A stretch of 64,000 bases of DNA from Rhodococcus sp. HM1 (GCF_023218075.1 NZ_JALPTB010000005.1:1-64000); one strand, 5' to 3'. Shown: positions 24,478 to 33,880, numbered from the stretch's first letter. Notes: generated from the sequence alone by a model not told the origin. Made by a program: numbers and translations.

Positions 24478-25269
24478 TCAGCCGCGATTCGCTCCGGGGA
24501 TCGGGATTCCGCGTGCAGCGAGCCACGGCGCGGGGTCGATCTTGGTGCCGTTGGCCTGCCACACCTCGTAGTGCAGGTGCGGGCCGGTGGACTGGCCGCG
24601 GTTGCCCATGGTGGCGATCTGCTCGCCGGCGCGGACCGGCTGCCCGGCCCGGACGAGCGACTGGTCGATGTGGCCGTAGACGCCGATCGTGCCGTCGTCC
24701 TGCTGGACGCGCACCCACAGTCCGAAGCCGGACGCGGGGCCGCTCTCGATCACGGTGCCGTCGGTGACGGCCCGGATCGGGGTTCCGATCGCGTTGGCGA
24801 TGTCGACACCGTTGTGGTTGGTTCCCCAGCGGGGGCCGAAGCCGGACGTGAAGGTGCCGTCGGCCGGGAAGGACACTGCCGGACGACGCGCGGCCTCCTC
24901 GCGGGCGATGCGTTCGGCCTCTTCCCGCGCGTGGCGTTCCGCTTCCTCGCGGGCGATGCGTTCAGCTTCGGCCTTCTCCTGGGCGAGGCGCTCGGCTTCG
25001 CGCTGCGCGGCCTGCCCGAGCTGCTCGACGTAGACGGACAGATCGGTGCGGGGCACGGCGAGCACCTGCGGTGCGGTGACGCTCGCTGCAGCCGTCGGGC
25101 TCCATCCCGCAGCTTCGACGGAGGCGGCCTTCGGGGTTGCGTTCGCCGCGACGGTCCCGGCGCCGAGGAAGGCACCGACGGCCAGCGGTATCGCGACGAG
25201 CCCCCCGGCGACGCGGCCCTTCCGGGAACGGGCGGAGCAGGACTGGGTGTTGCTCGGGTTGTAACGCAA
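24478..25269 (-). CDS. Secreted M23 family metallopeptidase with coiled coil
   Basis: 263 residues, probably a cell-wall hydrolase or LytM-type regulator. The N-terminal signal (GGLVAIPLAVGAFLGAGTVAANA) is followed by an Ala/Glu/Arg coiled coil made of imperfect AEAERIAREEAERHA repeats (about residues 85-130). The C-terminal M23 domain has the zinc motifs NHNGVDIA (HxxxD) and GPHLHYE (HxH), so it looks active. Start taken at TTG 25269 with AAGGA upstream. It ends near the strong terminator shared with the M13 gene. Confidence 0.88.
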   Translation of the reverse strand: MRYNPSNTQSCSARSRKGRVAGGLVAIPLAVGAFLGAGTVAANATPKAASVEAAGWSPTAAASVTAPQVLAVPRTDLSVYVEQLGQAAQREAERLAQEKAEAERIAREEAERHAREEAERIAREEAARRPAVSFPADGTFTSGFGPRWGTNHNGVDIANAIGTPIRAVTDGTVIESGPASGFGLWVRVQQDDGTIGVYGHIDQSLVRAGQPVRAGEQIATMGNRGQSTGPHLHYEVWQANGTKIDPAPWLAARGIPIPGANRG

Positions 25270-25535
25270 AACGGATTCCTTGTGTCGAACGCCGATCTGG
25301 TAACAAACAGATCACGGTTTCGTCACAGGCTACAACGACTCCTGCGTTTTCCGCGTGGCGAGCTTGACAGGAGCGCATTTCGGAGTCCGATTTACCCGAA
25401 GCTCGGCGCCTCGTCGGTCACACTTGTCCCCTGCTGGTCACAGAAGCAACACGAGATCACCCTCAATTGTGGTCGACGTCACAGTCGAATTGCAGCCGAT
25501 TGCGAGCCTTTCGTCCCGAAGCAGGCGAGACCTGC
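25270..25535. other. Intergenic region between the M23 and crotonase genes
   Basis: 266 bases with no convincing gene. Cell-wall hydrolase genes in actinobacteria sometimes have a c-di-AMP riboswitch here, but I could not find its conserved core. A short hairpin-rich stretch lies at about 25375-25405. Confidence 0.4.
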
Positions 25536-26252
25536 TCACTTGCTCCGATTCAGAACCTTGTCGGCAGCCGCCCAGTGCTCGTCCTTCACCCACAGGTGCG
25601 CGAAGGCGGAGATCGCCTCCTCCGCCGACACCCCGGCCAGCACCCGCTTGATCTCGCCCGCCGGGTCGTTGGCGAGCGCGCGGGCGAGGGAACGCCAGCC
25701 CTCGTCGAACGCCGCGCGCGGCAGCACCCGGTCCAGCAGACCCAGCCGCTCGGCCTCGAAGGCGTCGAGCACGGTGCCCGAGCCGGCCAGCATGAGCGCC
25801 CGCCCGCGGCCGACCAACGCGGAGAGCCGCTCGGCGCCGCCCCACGCGGGCATGATCGCGAGCGACACCTGATTGAAGCCGATCTTGATGTCGTCGGCCG
25901 CGATCCGAATGTCGGCGGCCACCGCCACCTCGGCGCCACCGCCGAGCGCGTGACCGTTGAGCGCGGCGACGACCGGGGCCGGGAAGGTCGCGATCCGATC
26001 GCACACCGTCCGCATCTGCCGGGCCATCTCGGCGGCCTGCTCCACGGTCCGGAGCTTGCTCAGCTCCTTGAGGTCCCCGCCGGAGACGAACGCGCGGTCG
26101 CCACCACCGCGGATCACGAGCGCCTTCGCGCCCTCGGCCTCGTCGAGGGCCTTCTCCAGCTGTTCCATCGTCTCCGGCGCGATCGCGTTGCGTGCCTCCG
26201 GCCGGTCGATGGTGATGACCGCCAGGCCCTGTTCAAGCTCGAGATCGACCAT
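25536..26252 (-). CDS. Crotonase-family protein lacking the usual catalytic Glu pair
   Basis: 238 residues from ATG 26252 (GGAGAGCAG upstream); longer in-frame extensions are upstream intergenic sequence. Oxyanion-hole segments are present (GDRAFVSGGDLKEL and ALNGHALGGGAEVAVAADIRIA). At the two positions that are Glu in classical hydratases I read Gln (GFNQVSLAIMPAWGG) and Leu (GRALMLAG), so it may catalyse another crotonase reaction such as isomerisation, decarboxylation or thioester hydrolysis. It is divergent from the acyl-CoA ligase at 26395, with two operator-like sites in the gap. Confidence 0.87.
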   Translation of the reverse strand: MVDLELEQGLAVITIDRPEARNAIAPETMEQLEKALDEAEGAKALVIRGGGDRAFVSGGDLKELSKLRTVEQAAEMARQMRTVCDRIATFPAPVVAALNGHALGGGAEVAVAADIRIAADDIKIGFNQVSLAIMPAWGGAERLSALVGRGRALMLAGSGTVLDAFEAERLGLLDRVLPRAAFDEGWRSLARALANDPAGEIKRVLAGVSAEEAISAFAHLWVKDEHWAAADKVLNRSK

Positions 26253-26268
26253 GCGCTGCTCTCCGTTG

Positions 26269-26285
26269 CGATATTGGCATTCTGA
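26269..26285 (-). promoter_or_regulatory. Degenerate GAGAAT-N3-ATTCTC-type operator before the crotonase
   Basis: On the minus strand TCAGAATGCCAATATCG matches 10 of 17 positions of the palindrome at 27968 and lies 17 bases before the ATG, similar to the spacing at the stronger copies. Confidence 0.35.
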
Positions 26286-26290
26286 TTTTC

Positions 26291-26307
26291 GGAGAATAAC
26301 ATGCTCG
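26291..26307 (+). promoter_or_regulatory. Second operator-like copy in the divergent crotonase/ligase region
   Basis: GGAGAATAACATGCTCG matches 12 of 17 positions of the 27968 palindrome. It lies 22 bp from the copy at 26269 and 88 bases before the ligase ATG. Confidence 0.4.
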
Positions 26308-26394
26308 CACAGCTGAAAATCGATCGGACCGACGCCCGCCGAGGCTCCGTGCAGCCCTCGGCGCGGCCCTGTCCCCGGGCATTGGAGCTCTCGC

Positions 26395-27927
26395 ATGCGG
26401 CATATCCCCACCGAACTGGTCACGCGCTACGAGCAGGAGGGGTGGTGGACGAACGACACGCTCGGGGACATGCTCGGCCGAGGTCTCGCGGCCGCCTCCG
26501 ATGTCGAGTTCCGGGTGCACTCGGCCGTGCGGCCGTGGTCGGGAACCTTCCGGGACGTCGAACTGGTCGCACGCCGGCTCGCCGCCGGACTCCGGGCCCG
26601 CGGGGTCGGTCCGGGTGACGTGATCGCCTTCCAGTTGCCCAACTGGATGGAAGCCGCCGCGGTATTCTGGGCCTCGTCCTTCCTCGGCGCCACGGTGGTC
26701 CCCATCGTCCACTTCTACGGACGCAAGGAAGTCGGCTACATCCTCGAGCAGACGAATCCCAAGGTGTTCGTCGCCGTGGAACGGTTCGGGCGGGCCGAGT
26801 TCCAGCCCGACCTCTGTAAGCACGTCCCGATCGTCGGCGTCGTGGGCCGCGACTTCGACGACTTGCTGAGCGACGAACCGATGGAGGGCATCGTCGCGGC
26901 CGACCCGGACGGAGCCGCGCTGATCGCGTTCACGTCCGGCACCACGAGCGCCCCCAAGGGCGTGGTGCACAGTCACCGCACGCTCGGTTGCGAGACGCGC
27001 CAGCTCTCGGCCCGCTACCCCGCCGACCGCGGCAAGCAGCTCACGGCGGCACCGGTCGGTCACTTCATCGGCATGGTCAACGCCTTCCTCATTCCCGTGC
27101 TCGACGGGTCGCCCGTCAATCTCGCCGACGTCTGGGACCCTGGGCAGGCCCTGGCACTGATGAAGTCCGACGGACTGACCGTCGGCGGTGGCGCAACGTA
27201 TTTCGTCACGAGCCTGATCGACCATCCCGACTTCGGCGAGGAGCACCTGCCGTTCATGCGGTATGCGGGCCTGGGTGGATCGTCCGTCCCGGCGGCCGTG
27301 ACCACCCGGCTCGCGAAGATGGGCATCTGTGTCTTCCGCGCGTACGGGAGCAGCGAGCACCCGTCGATCACGAGTTCGCTCTCCACAGCCCCGGAGGACA
27401 AGCGCCTGTTCACCGACGGCACGCCGGCGCCCGGCGTGGAGATCCGTCTGGCCGAGGACGGTGAGATCCTCAGCCGCGGACCGGATCTGTGCGTCGGATA
27501 CACCGACCCCCAGCTCACCGCCGCCGCGTTCGACGAGGACGGGTGGTACCACACCGGCGACATCGGGGTGCTCGACGACGACGGTTATCTGACGATCACG
27601 GATCGCAAGTCCGACATGATCATTCGCGGCGGAGAGAACATCGCGGCCCTCGAGGTCGAGGAAGTACTGCTCACGGTCCCGGGTGTCGCCGAGGCCGCGG
27701 TGGTCGCGGTGCCGGACGACCGCCTCGGCGAACGCGCCGCCGCCGTCCTCCGCCTGCACGAGGGCGGGACGATGCCGACGATGGACGAGATCCGCGCCCA
27801 CTTCGACCGCTCCGGAATGGCCAAGCAGAAGTGGCCCGAACAGTTGCACCGGGTCGACGAGTTTCCGCGCACCGCGAGCGGGAAGGTGCAGAAGTACCTC
27901 GTGCGCCAGGGCCTGAGGACCTCGTGA
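26395..27927 (+). CDS. Acyl-CoA synthetase (AMP-forming)
   Basis: 510 residues, full length for the FadD-like group. The AMP-binding P-loop IAFTSGTTSAPKGVVHSH, the adenylation motif FRAYGSSEHPS, the hinge DDDGYLTITDRKSDMII and the C-terminal GKVQKYLVRQ with the catalytic Lys are all visible. It activates an unidentified acid, probably the growth substrate or an intermediate of the island. It is divergent from a crotonase and followed, after 78 bases containing a separate promoter, by the amidohydrolase operon. Confidence 0.93.
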   Translation: MRHIPTELVTRYEQEGWWTNDTLGDMLGRGLAAASDVEFRVHSAVRPWSGTFRDVELVARRLAAGLRARGVGPGDVIAFQLPNWMEAAAVFWASSFLGATVVPIVHFYGRKEVGYILEQTNPKVFVAVERFGRAEFQPDLCKHVPIVGVVGRDFDDLLSDEPMEGIVAADPDGAALIAFTSGTTSAPKGVVHSHRTLGCETRQLSARYPADRGKQLTAAPVGHFIGMVNAFLIPVLDGSPVNLADVWDPGQALALMKSDGLTVGGGATYFVTSLIDHPDFGEEHLPFMRYAGLGGSSVPAAVTTRLAKMGICVFRAYGSSEHPSITSSLSTAPEDKRLFTDGTPAPGVEIRLAEDGEILSRGPDLCVGYTDPQLTAAAFDEDGWYHTGDIGVLDDDGYLTITDRKSDMIIRGGENIAALEVEEVLLTVPGVAEAAVVAVPDDRLGERAAAVLRLHEGGTMPTMDEIRAHFDRSGMAKQKWPEQLHRVDEFPRTASGKVQKYLVRQGLRTS

Positions 27928-27950
27928 ACAGGACCTCGCGAGTCTGGGCA

Positions 27951-27984
27951 TTGCCACACCTCAAGAATGAGAATAGGATTCTCA
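27951..27984 (+). promoter_or_regulatory. Promoter and 17-bp perfect palindromic operator of the amidohydrolase operon
   Basis: TTGCCA (27951-27956), 17 bases, TAGGAT (27974-27979) form a promoter. Overlapping its -10, TGAGAAT-AGG-ATTCTCA (27968-27984) is a perfect inverted repeat, extendable to eight-base arms. It ends 22 bases before the ATG. Binding here would block RNA polymerase. Best copy of the motif shared with 42735, 42876 and 62855. Confidence 0.75.
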
Positions 27985-28005
27985 TACAAAGAAAGGGAGG
28001 ATTCC

Positions 28006-29187
28006 ATGGCACCGAAAGAGCTGCCGTATCAGCTGTTCGACGCTGACAACCACCTGTACGAGACCGAGGAGGCCCTGACCAAGTTCCTCCCCGACAAGTA
28101 CAAGGACGCGATCAAGTACGTGCAGGTCGACGGCCGCACGAAGATCGCGATCCGCGGCCAGATCAGCGAGTACATCCCCAACCCCACCTTCGAGGTGGTC
28201 GCGCGACCGGGCGCGATGGAGGACTACTTCAAGAACGGCAATCCCGAGGGCAAGAGCAAGCGGGAGATCTTCGGCAAGTCGATGAAGTCGATCCCGGCGT
28301 TCCGCGAGCCGGCGGCCCGCCTGGAGCTGATGGACGAGCTCCAGATCGAGCGCACCCTGATGTTCCCGACGCTCGCGAGCCTCGTCGAGGAGCGCATGCG
28401 TGACGATCCGGACCTGATCCACGCGGTCGTGCACTCGCTGAACGAGTGGCTGTACGAGACCTGGGGATTCAACTACAAGGACCGCATCTTCACCGTTCCG
28501 GTCATCAGCCTCCCGATCGTCGAGAAGGCCATCGAGGAGCTCGAGTGGTGTGTCGAGCGCGGCGCGAAGGCCATCCTGGTCCGCCCGGCGCCGGTCCCCG
28601 GCTTCCGTGGCCCGCGGTCGTTCGCCCTGCCCGAGTTCGACCCGTTCTGGAAGCGTGTCGTCGAGCTCGACGTGCTCGTCACCCAGCACTCCTCGGACAG
28701 CGGTTACGCCCGCTACAACCAGGAATGGGACGGCACCGGCTCCGAGATGCTCCCGTTCGTGACGAATGCCTTCCGCATGGTCAGCGAGTGGCGTCCGATC
28801 CAGGATGCGGTCGCGTCCTGGGTGTGCCACGGCGCGCTGTTCCGTTTCCCGGAGCTGAAGATCGCGGTCATCGAGAACGGCGCCTCCTGGCTCCCGCACG
28901 TGCTGGAAACCCTCCGGGACGTCTACAAGAAGGCCCCCGAGGGCTTCGGCATGCAGGATCCGGTCGAGGCGATCAAGCGCAGCATCCACGTCAGCCCGTT
29001 CTGGGAAGAGGACTTCAGCAAGCTCACCGCCCTCATCGGCGCCGAGCGCGTGCTGTTCGGTTCCGACTACCCGCACCCGGAGGGCCTGGCCCAGCCGACG
29101 ACGTACATCGACCACATCCAGCATCTGCCCTTCGAGGACCAGAAGCTGGTCATGGGCGGCAACCTCGCGAGGCTGCTCGGGGTATGA
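28006..29187 (+). CDS. Amidohydrolase-family (TIM-barrel metal-dependent) hydrolase or decarboxylase
   Basis: 393 residues of the amidohydrolase-2 group. The N-terminal metal-site region reads FDADNHLYET, the barrel carries VTQHSSDSG, and the C-terminal catalytic Asp lies in VLFGSDYPHPEG. This group holds hydrolases and non-oxidative aromatic or beta-keto-acid decarboxylases (family knowledge), so the reaction is open. ATG 28006 has a GGGAGG ribosome site. Its TGA overlaps the ATG of the next ligase (ATGA), so the two are translationally coupled. Confidence 0.85.
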   Translation: MAPKELPYQLFDADNHLYETEEALTKFLPDKYKDAIKYVQVDGRTKIAIRGQISEYIPNPTFEVVARPGAMEDYFKNGNPEGKSKREIFGKSMKSIPAFREPAARLELMDELQIERTLMFPTLASLVEERMRDDPDLIHAVVHSLNEWLYETWGFNYKDRIFTVPVISLPIVEKAIEELEWCVERGAKAILVRPAPVPGFRGPRSFALPEFDPFWKRVVELDVLVTQHSSDSGYARYNQEWDGTGSEMLPFVTNAFRMVSEWRPIQDAVASWVCHGALFRFPELKIAVIENGASWLPHVLETLRDVYKKAPEGFGMQDPVEAIKRSIHVSPFWEEDFSKLTALIGAERVLFGSDYPHPEGLAQPTTYIDHIQHLPFEDQKLVMGGNLARLLGV

Positions 29188-30611
29188 CCTTCAGGACCAT
29201 CCCCGAGATGGTCCTGAGCGTCGGCGACCGCTTCGGTAATGCCGAAGCGGTCGTCGACGGGGACCTCCGGATCACCTTCACCGAGCTCGTCGACCGGGTG
29301 CGGCGCGCCGCCGGAGCACTCGCCTCCATCGGTATCGACAAGGGCGACCGCGTCGCGATCTGGGCACCGAACTCTGCGGAATGGATCGTCGCGGCATTCG
29401 GAATCCTCACCGCAGGAGGCATTCTCGTCCCGGTCAACACCCGGTACAAGACGCAGGAAGCGGACGACATCATCCGTCGCAGCGGCGCGAAGGCGGTCCT
29501 GGTCCAGAAGGGGTTCCTCGGCCTGGAGTTCCAGGCTCCGGAAGACATCCCCGTGATCGATCTGAAATCCGGGTTCCTTTCCGGCGGAGCACCGTACGAA
29601 TGCGCGGTCGACGGTGAGGACATCGCGGACATCATGTACACGTCCGGCACCACCGGACGACCCAAGGGCGTCATGATGAACCACGCCCAGACGCTCCGGA
29701 TGTTCTCGGAGTGGTGCGATCTGGCCGACCTGCGCGAAGGCGACCGGTATCTGATCGTCAACCCGTTCTTCCACATGTTCGGGTACAAAGCAGGTTTGAT
29801 CGCATCCATGATCCGGGGCGCGACCGTTCTGCCGGTGCCGGTCCTCGACATCGACGAGGTACTGGCACTGGTGGAACGGGAGAAGGTCACCATGCTCCCC
29901 GGTCCGCCCACGCTCTACCAGTCGCTGCTGTCCGCGCCGAGAGGACACGACCTGTCGTCCCTGCGCGCCGCGGTGACCGGATCCGCCGACATCCCCGTCG
30001 AACTGATCCGGCGGATCCGCGACGAACTGCCCTTCGAAACGATCATGACGGGGTACGGACTCAGCGAGGGCGGTACCGCAACAGCATCGCGCTGCGGTGA
30101 CAGCTTCGAGCAGATCGCGACGACCGTCGGCCTGCCGTGCGACGGCATCGAGGTGCGCATCGCCGAGGACGGCGAGGTGCTCATGCGCGGATACAACGTC
30201 ATGCAGGGTTATTTCGAGGATCCTCGTGCCACCGCCGAGGCGATCGATGCGGACGGCTGGCTGCACACCGGCGATCTCGGGGAGATCGACGACACGGGCC
30301 GGCTCCGCATCATCGGCCGCAAGAAGGACATGTTCATCGTCGGCGGGTTCAATGCCTATCCCGCCGAGATCGAAGGTTTCCTGCTCACCCATCCGGCCGT
30401 CGACCAGGTGGCGGTCATCGGTGTCCCGGACGACCGTCTGGGGCAGGTGGGCAAGGCCTTCGTGGTTCCGAAAACGACTGTGGCAGCGGAAGATCTGATT
30501 TCCTGGAGCCGTGAGCGCATGGCCGGCTTCAAGGTGCCGAGATTCGTCGAGTTCCTCGACGCCCTTCCCCTCAACGCCACCGGCAAGGTGATGAAGGACC
30601 AGCTGCGCTGA
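29184..30611 (+). CDS. Acyl-CoA synthetase (AMP-forming), FadD3-like size
   Basis: 475 residues. P-loop MYTSGTTGRPKGVMMNH, adenylation motif MTGYGLSEGGTA, hinge RLRIIGRKKDMFIVGGFNAYPAEIE and the C-terminal LNATGKVMKDQLR with the catalytic Lys are all visible. The ATG overlaps the amidohydrolase stop by four bases, which fixes the start and suggests the ligase activates a product or substrate of that enzyme. The operon ends at the hairpin at 30630. Confidence 0.93.
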   Translation: MTFRTIPEMVLSVGDRFGNAEAVVDGDLRITFTELVDRVRRAAGALASIGIDKGDRVAIWAPNSAEWIVAAFGILTAGGILVPVNTRYKTQEADDIIRRSGAKAVLVQKGFLGLEFQAPEDIPVIDLKSGFLSGGAPYECAVDGEDIADIMYTSGTTGRPKGVMMNHAQTLRMFSEWCDLADLREGDRYLIVNPFFHMFGYKAGLIASMIRGATVLPVPVLDIDEVLALVEREKVTMLPGPPTLYQSLLSAPRGHDLSSLRAAVTGSADIPVELIRRIRDELPFETIMTGYGLSEGGTATASRCGDSFEQIATTVGLPCDGIEVRIAEDGEVLMRGYNVMQGYFEDPRATAEAIDADGWLHTGDLGEIDDTGRLRIIGRKKDMFIVGGFNAYPAEIEGFLLTHPAVDQVAVIGVPDDRLGQVGKAFVVPKTTVAAEDLISWSRERMAGFKVPRFVEFLDALPLNATGKVMKDQLR

Positions 30612-30629
30612 CGCGCTCCCCTACACACG

Positions 30630-30670
30630 TCGGCCGGGTGCGGTGACACCCGTCCCCCGCACCCGGCCGA
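30630..30670 (+). terminator. Terminator of the amidohydrolase-ligase operon
   Basis: A 14-pair perfect stem (30630-30643 with 30657-30670) and a 13-base loop, 18 bases after the ligase stop. Confidence 0.75.
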
Positions 30671-30698
30671 TCCCTAACCCCGCGAAGGAGGGACCCCC

Positions 30699-30929
30699 AT
30701 GACCGACGAAACCGCGATTCTCGCGTTCGCCACGAAATGGCGCCACTGGGACGGCGGCCCCGACGAGGACATCTTCGTCGAGTTCGGGGTCAGCCCCACC
30801 GTCTTCTTCCACCGGCTGCGAGCGATCCTGAACAGCCCGCGCTGGAGCCAGCTCTCACCGTCCCTCGCGCAGCAACTCCGCGAGATCTGCGACAACCGGT
30901 TGCGCAGCCCCGAGACCCGCGCGAGCTGA
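30699..30929 (+). CDS. Small DUF3263-like protein
   Basis: 76 residues with a good ribosome site (GAAGGAGGG). The sequence ILAFATKWRHWDGGPDEDIFVEFGVSPTVFFHRLRAIL matches the pattern of the actinobacterial DUF3263 family, short helix-turn-helix-like proteins of unknown role. It lies between two terminators: after the ligase operon and convergent with the SDR at 30985. It may be an independent gene rather than part of the catabolic unit. Confidence 0.75.
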   Translation: MTDETAILAFATKWRHWDGGPDEDIFVEFGVSPTVFFHRLRAILNSPRWSQLSPSLAQQLREICDNRLRSPETRAS

Positions 30930-30934
30930 CCCGA

Positions 30935-30970
30935 CCGGCCGGCCCCCGCATCGTCGCGGGAGCCGGCCGG
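30935..30970. terminator. Bidirectional terminator between the DUF3263-like gene and the SDR
   Basis: A nine-pair outer stem and five-pair inner stem with one C-A mismatch around a six-base loop, between convergent stops. Confidence 0.7.
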
Positions 30971-30984
30971 CAGGGAACGATCGG

Positions 30985-31803
30985 TCAGTACTCCGTCACG
31001 CCCGCGTCGGGCGCAAGCTCGTGCGCGGTAATGTACCTCGACTCGTCGGACGCGAGGAACAGCACGGTGTCCGCAACGTCCTCGGGCTGCACGATATCGA
31101 CCGGCATCATGTTGATCATCATGGCGCCGAGCCGGGTGTTGCCCTCCAGCGCACGCGAGATCTGCCCGCCGAGGGCACCGTCGTTCACCATCGGCGTGTT
31201 GACACCCGTGGGATGCACGCTGTTGACCCGGATGTGGTGCTGGGCGAGTTCGGCGGCGAACGCCTTGGCCATCCCCCGCACCGCGAACTTGCTCGTGGTG
31301 TACGGAATCGCGAACGGCTGCACCTTGATTCCCGCGGCCGAGCTGATCAGGACGATCGAGCCGCCGCCGGCTTCGACGAGGTGCGGCGCACCGGCCATGA
31401 CCGTGTTCCACACTCCCGTGACGTTGGTGCCGATCGTGTCCTCGAAGATCTGCGGGGTCATTTCGTTCCACGGCGCGGCCGAGCAGATGGCCGCATTCGC
31501 GACGACCACGTCCAGGCGACCCAACTGCCGGACCGCATCGTCGACGATCCCGCGCAGCGCATCCAGGTCGCGCACATCCACGATCCCGGACACGACGCGG
31601 CGTCCGGTCTTCTCCACCAGCCGGACCGTCTCCTCGAGATCCTCGGGTGTCGCCGGTGCGTAGGCGACGTCCCCGACCTCGGCGCACACGTCCACGACGA
31701 CGACGTCGGCGCCTTCCTCCGCGAGCCGGACCGCATACGCGCGGCCCTGCCCCCGCGCCGCGCCCGTGATCAACGCGACCTTGCCCGCTACCCGTCCGCT
31801 CAT
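30985..31803 (-). CDS. Mycofactocin-type short-chain dehydrogenase/reductase
   Basis: 272 residues. Nucleotide motif ALITGAARGQGRAYAVRLAEEGADVVVVDVC and the YAPATPEDLEETVRLVE insertion are the hallmark of the mycofactocin-coupled SDR subfamily, whose members hold NAD tightly and pass electrons to mycofactocin (family knowledge). Catalytic YTTSK is present, with the Ser in LISSAAG. The ATG at 31803 overlaps the transporter ATPase stop (ATGA), making it the last gene of the ABC operon. It would oxidise an alcohol brought in or produced by the island. Confidence 0.9.
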   Translation of the reverse strand: MSGRVAGKVALITGAARGQGRAYAVRLAEEGADVVVVDVCAEVGDVAYAPATPEDLEETVRLVEKTGRRVVSGIVDVRDLDALRGIVDDAVRQLGRLDVVVANAAICSAAPWNEMTPQIFEDTIGTNVTGVWNTVMAGAPHLVEAGGGSIVLISSAAGIKVQPFAIPYTTSKFAVRGMAKAFAAELAQHHIRVNSVHPTGVNTPMVNDGALGGQISRALEGNTRLGAMMINMMPVDIVQPEDVADTVLFLASDESRYITAHELAPDAGVTEY

Positions 31804-32819
31804 GCGACCGACACCTTCTCCTTCGAATTCGCCTCGGCTCCGCCGAGGGGGAAATGACATGCGACGAACCGACCGGTCCGCACCTCCCGCATCTCGGGTT
31901 CTTCGTCGGCGCACCGGTCCTGCACGATCGGGCACCGGGTCCGGAACCGGCACCCGGTGGGCGGCGCCAACGGCGACGGCACGTCCCCTTCCAGAGCCGG
32001 CCCGGCGAATGCCTTCTCCGGGTCGGTCAACGGAACCGAATCGAGCAAGGCCCGAGTGTACGGGTGTGCCGGGTCGTCGTACACCTCGACGGAATCCCCG
32101 AATTCGCACACCTTCCCGAGGTACATCACCATTACGTTGTCGCTGACCGTGCGGACGACGCCGAGGTCGTGTGCGATGAACACGACGGTCAGATCGAACT
32201 CCGCCTTGAGTTCCTCGAGGAGATTCAGAATCTGCGCCTGCACGGACACATCGAGAGCGGAGACGGGTTCGTCGCAGATGAGCAGGCGCGGATTCAGCGC
32301 CAGCGCGCGGGCGATCGCGACGCGCTGTGCCTGCCCACCGGACAACTGCCGCGGAAGCATGCCGGCGAAACGGTCGCTTCCGAGCCCCACCTGGCCGAGA
32401 ACGGACGCAGACGTCGCGGCCCGCTCGTCCTTCGGGACACCCGCGACCGCGAGCCCTTCCACGACGATGTCCCCGACGCTGCGCCGCGGATTCAGCGAGG
32501 CCACCGGGTCCTGGAAGATCATCTGCATGTCGCGCCGCAGCGCGCGCATCTGTTTCTCGCCGGCCTCCTCGATCCAGTCGTCACCGAACCGGATACGTCC
32601 GGACGTCAACCGGTCCAGGCGCAGGACGGCTCGCCCCGTCGTGGACTTCCCGCAGCCGGATTCGCCCACGATGCCGAGGGTTTCGCCCGGCAGAACGTCG
32701 AAGCTGATCTTCGAGACCGCCTGCACCGTCCCGGACGCGGTCGGGTATTCGACGACGAGATCCTGCACGCTCAGCAGCGCCTGCTCACCGCGCAGGTGCG
32801 CGGAACCACTACCGGCCAT
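31800..32819 (-). CDS. Peptide/nickel-type ABC transporter ATPase (DppF/OppF-like)
   Basis: 339 residues. Walker A GESGCGKST, signature LSGGQAQRVAIARAL, Walker B LLICDEPVSALDV and the OppF-type C-terminal CRFRTRCPIVQDRC cysteine region are visible. ATG 32819 is chosen because it follows the partner ATPase stop by one base; upstream in-frame codons lie inside that gene. It pairs with the ATPase at 32821. Confidence 0.93.
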   Translation of the reverse strand: MAGSGSAHLRGEQALLSVQDLVVEYPTASGTVQAVSKISFDVLPGETLGIVGESGCGKSTTGRAVLRLDRLTSGRIRFGDDWIEEAGEKQMRALRRDMQMIFQDPVASLNPRRSVGDIVVEGLAVAGVPKDERAATSASVLGQVGLGSDRFAGMLPRQLSGGQAQRVAIARALALNPRLLICDEPVSALDVSVQAQILNLLEELKAEFDLTVVFIAHDLGVVRTVSDNVMVMYLGKVCEFGDSVEVYDDPAHPYTRALLDSVPLTDPEKAFAGPALEGDVPSPLAPPTGCRFRTRCPIVQDRCADEEPEMREVRTGRFVACHFPLGGAEANSKEKVSVA

Positions 32820-32820
32820 G

Positions 32821-33822
32821 TCAGCGACCTCCCGAAAGTGCCGGTGCCGCAAGGGCAACCGGGTTCAGACACGCAACCAGATGATCCGCTCCCACGGATT
32901 CGAGATCCGGGCCGGCGGTGTCGCACTCGTCGAGGCGGTGTGCGCACCGGGGAGCGAATCGGCATCCTCCCGGTGGCGCCGTGGGGTCGGGCAACGAACC
33001 GTCGATCAACTGCAGCGGTGCGTGCCGGGTGTGGTCGATGGTCGGGGTCGCTCCCAGCAACGCGTGTGTGTAGCGATGCCGGGGCGCCTCGAACACCTCC
33101 CGGGTCGATCCGACCTCCGCGAGGCGACCGGCGTACATCACCGAGACCCGGTCGGTGCGACCGGCCACCACCGCCAGGTCGTGGCTGATGAGCATCATCG
33201 ACATGCCGCGTTCGCGTTGCACGCGGCGCAGCAGATCGAGGATCTGGCGCTGAATCGTCACGTCCAGGGCGGTGGTGGGTTCGTCCGCGATGAGCAGGTC
33301 CGGTTCGCATGCGAGCGCGATCGCGATCATCACGCGTTGCCGCATGCCGCCGGACATCTCGTGCGGATAGTTGCGCAGCCGCCGCTCGGGGTCGGGCACC
33401 CCGACCTCCTTCAGGAGGTCGAGGGCCCGGCCCCGAGCCTCGGAGCTGCCGATTCCCAGATGCTTGCGCATGCCTTCGGTGAGCTGGCGCTCGACCCGCA
33501 CCACCGGATTGAGCGAGCGCCCCGGGTCCTGGAAGACCATCGCGATCTGTTTGCCCCAGACCTCACGCTGCTCCTTCTTGCCCAGCGCGAGCAGGTCGCG
33601 GCCGCGGAAGATCACTTCGCCGGACCGCGCGGACCGGGGCGGCATCAGACCCATGACGGCCTTGGCCATCACGGACTTGCCGGAACCGGACTCGCCGACG
33701 ACGCCCAGTGCCCGGCCTTCGTCCAGGTCCAGGGACACGCCGTCCACGGCCCGGACGGTCCCTCGTGGTGTGCCGATGTAGGCACGCAGATTCCTCACCT
33801 GGAGGAGCGGCTGAGTGGTCAT
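32821..33822 (-). CDS. Peptide/nickel-type ABC transporter ATPase (DppD/OppD-like)
   Basis: 333 residues. Walker [17 protein letters not shown], signature [17 protein letters not shown], Walker [14 protein letters not shown] and the C-terminal [14 protein letters not shown] motif of OppD-type ATPases. Energises the two permeases encoded upstream. It follows the binding-protein gene after 58 bases. Confidence 0.94.
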   Translation of the reverse strand: MTTQPLLQVRNLRAYIGTPRGTVRAVDGVSLDLDEGRALGVVGESGSGKSVMAKAVMGLMPPRSARSGEVIFRGRDLLALGKKEQREVWGKQIAMVFQDPGRSLNPVVRVERQLTEGMRKHLGIGSSEARGRALDLLKEVGVPDPERRLRNYPHEMSGGMRQRVMIAIALACEPDLLIADEPTTALDVTIQRQILDLLRRVQRERGMSMMLISHDLAVVAGRTDRVSVMYAGRLAEVGSTREVFEAPRHRYTHALLGATPTIDHTRHAPLQLIDGSLPDPTAPPGGCRFAPRCAHRLDECDTAGPDLESVGADHLVACLNPVALAAPALSGGR

Positions 33823-33880
33823 GGCACTCCGGCCCTTTCGCTGTCGTCGGCTGGTCGTTCCTCGCTGCGGCGGTCAGTGC

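Noticed and set aside
25270-25460. c-di-AMP (ydaO-type) riboswitch before the M23 gene
   Set aside because: Looked for because cell-wall hydrolase genes of actinobacteria often carry it, but the conserved core was not found.
26301-26618. A 105-codon frame starting at ATG 26301 upstream of the acyl-CoA ligase
   Set aside because: It overlaps the real ligase start in another frame and has no recognisable features; the ATG lies within an operator-like site.
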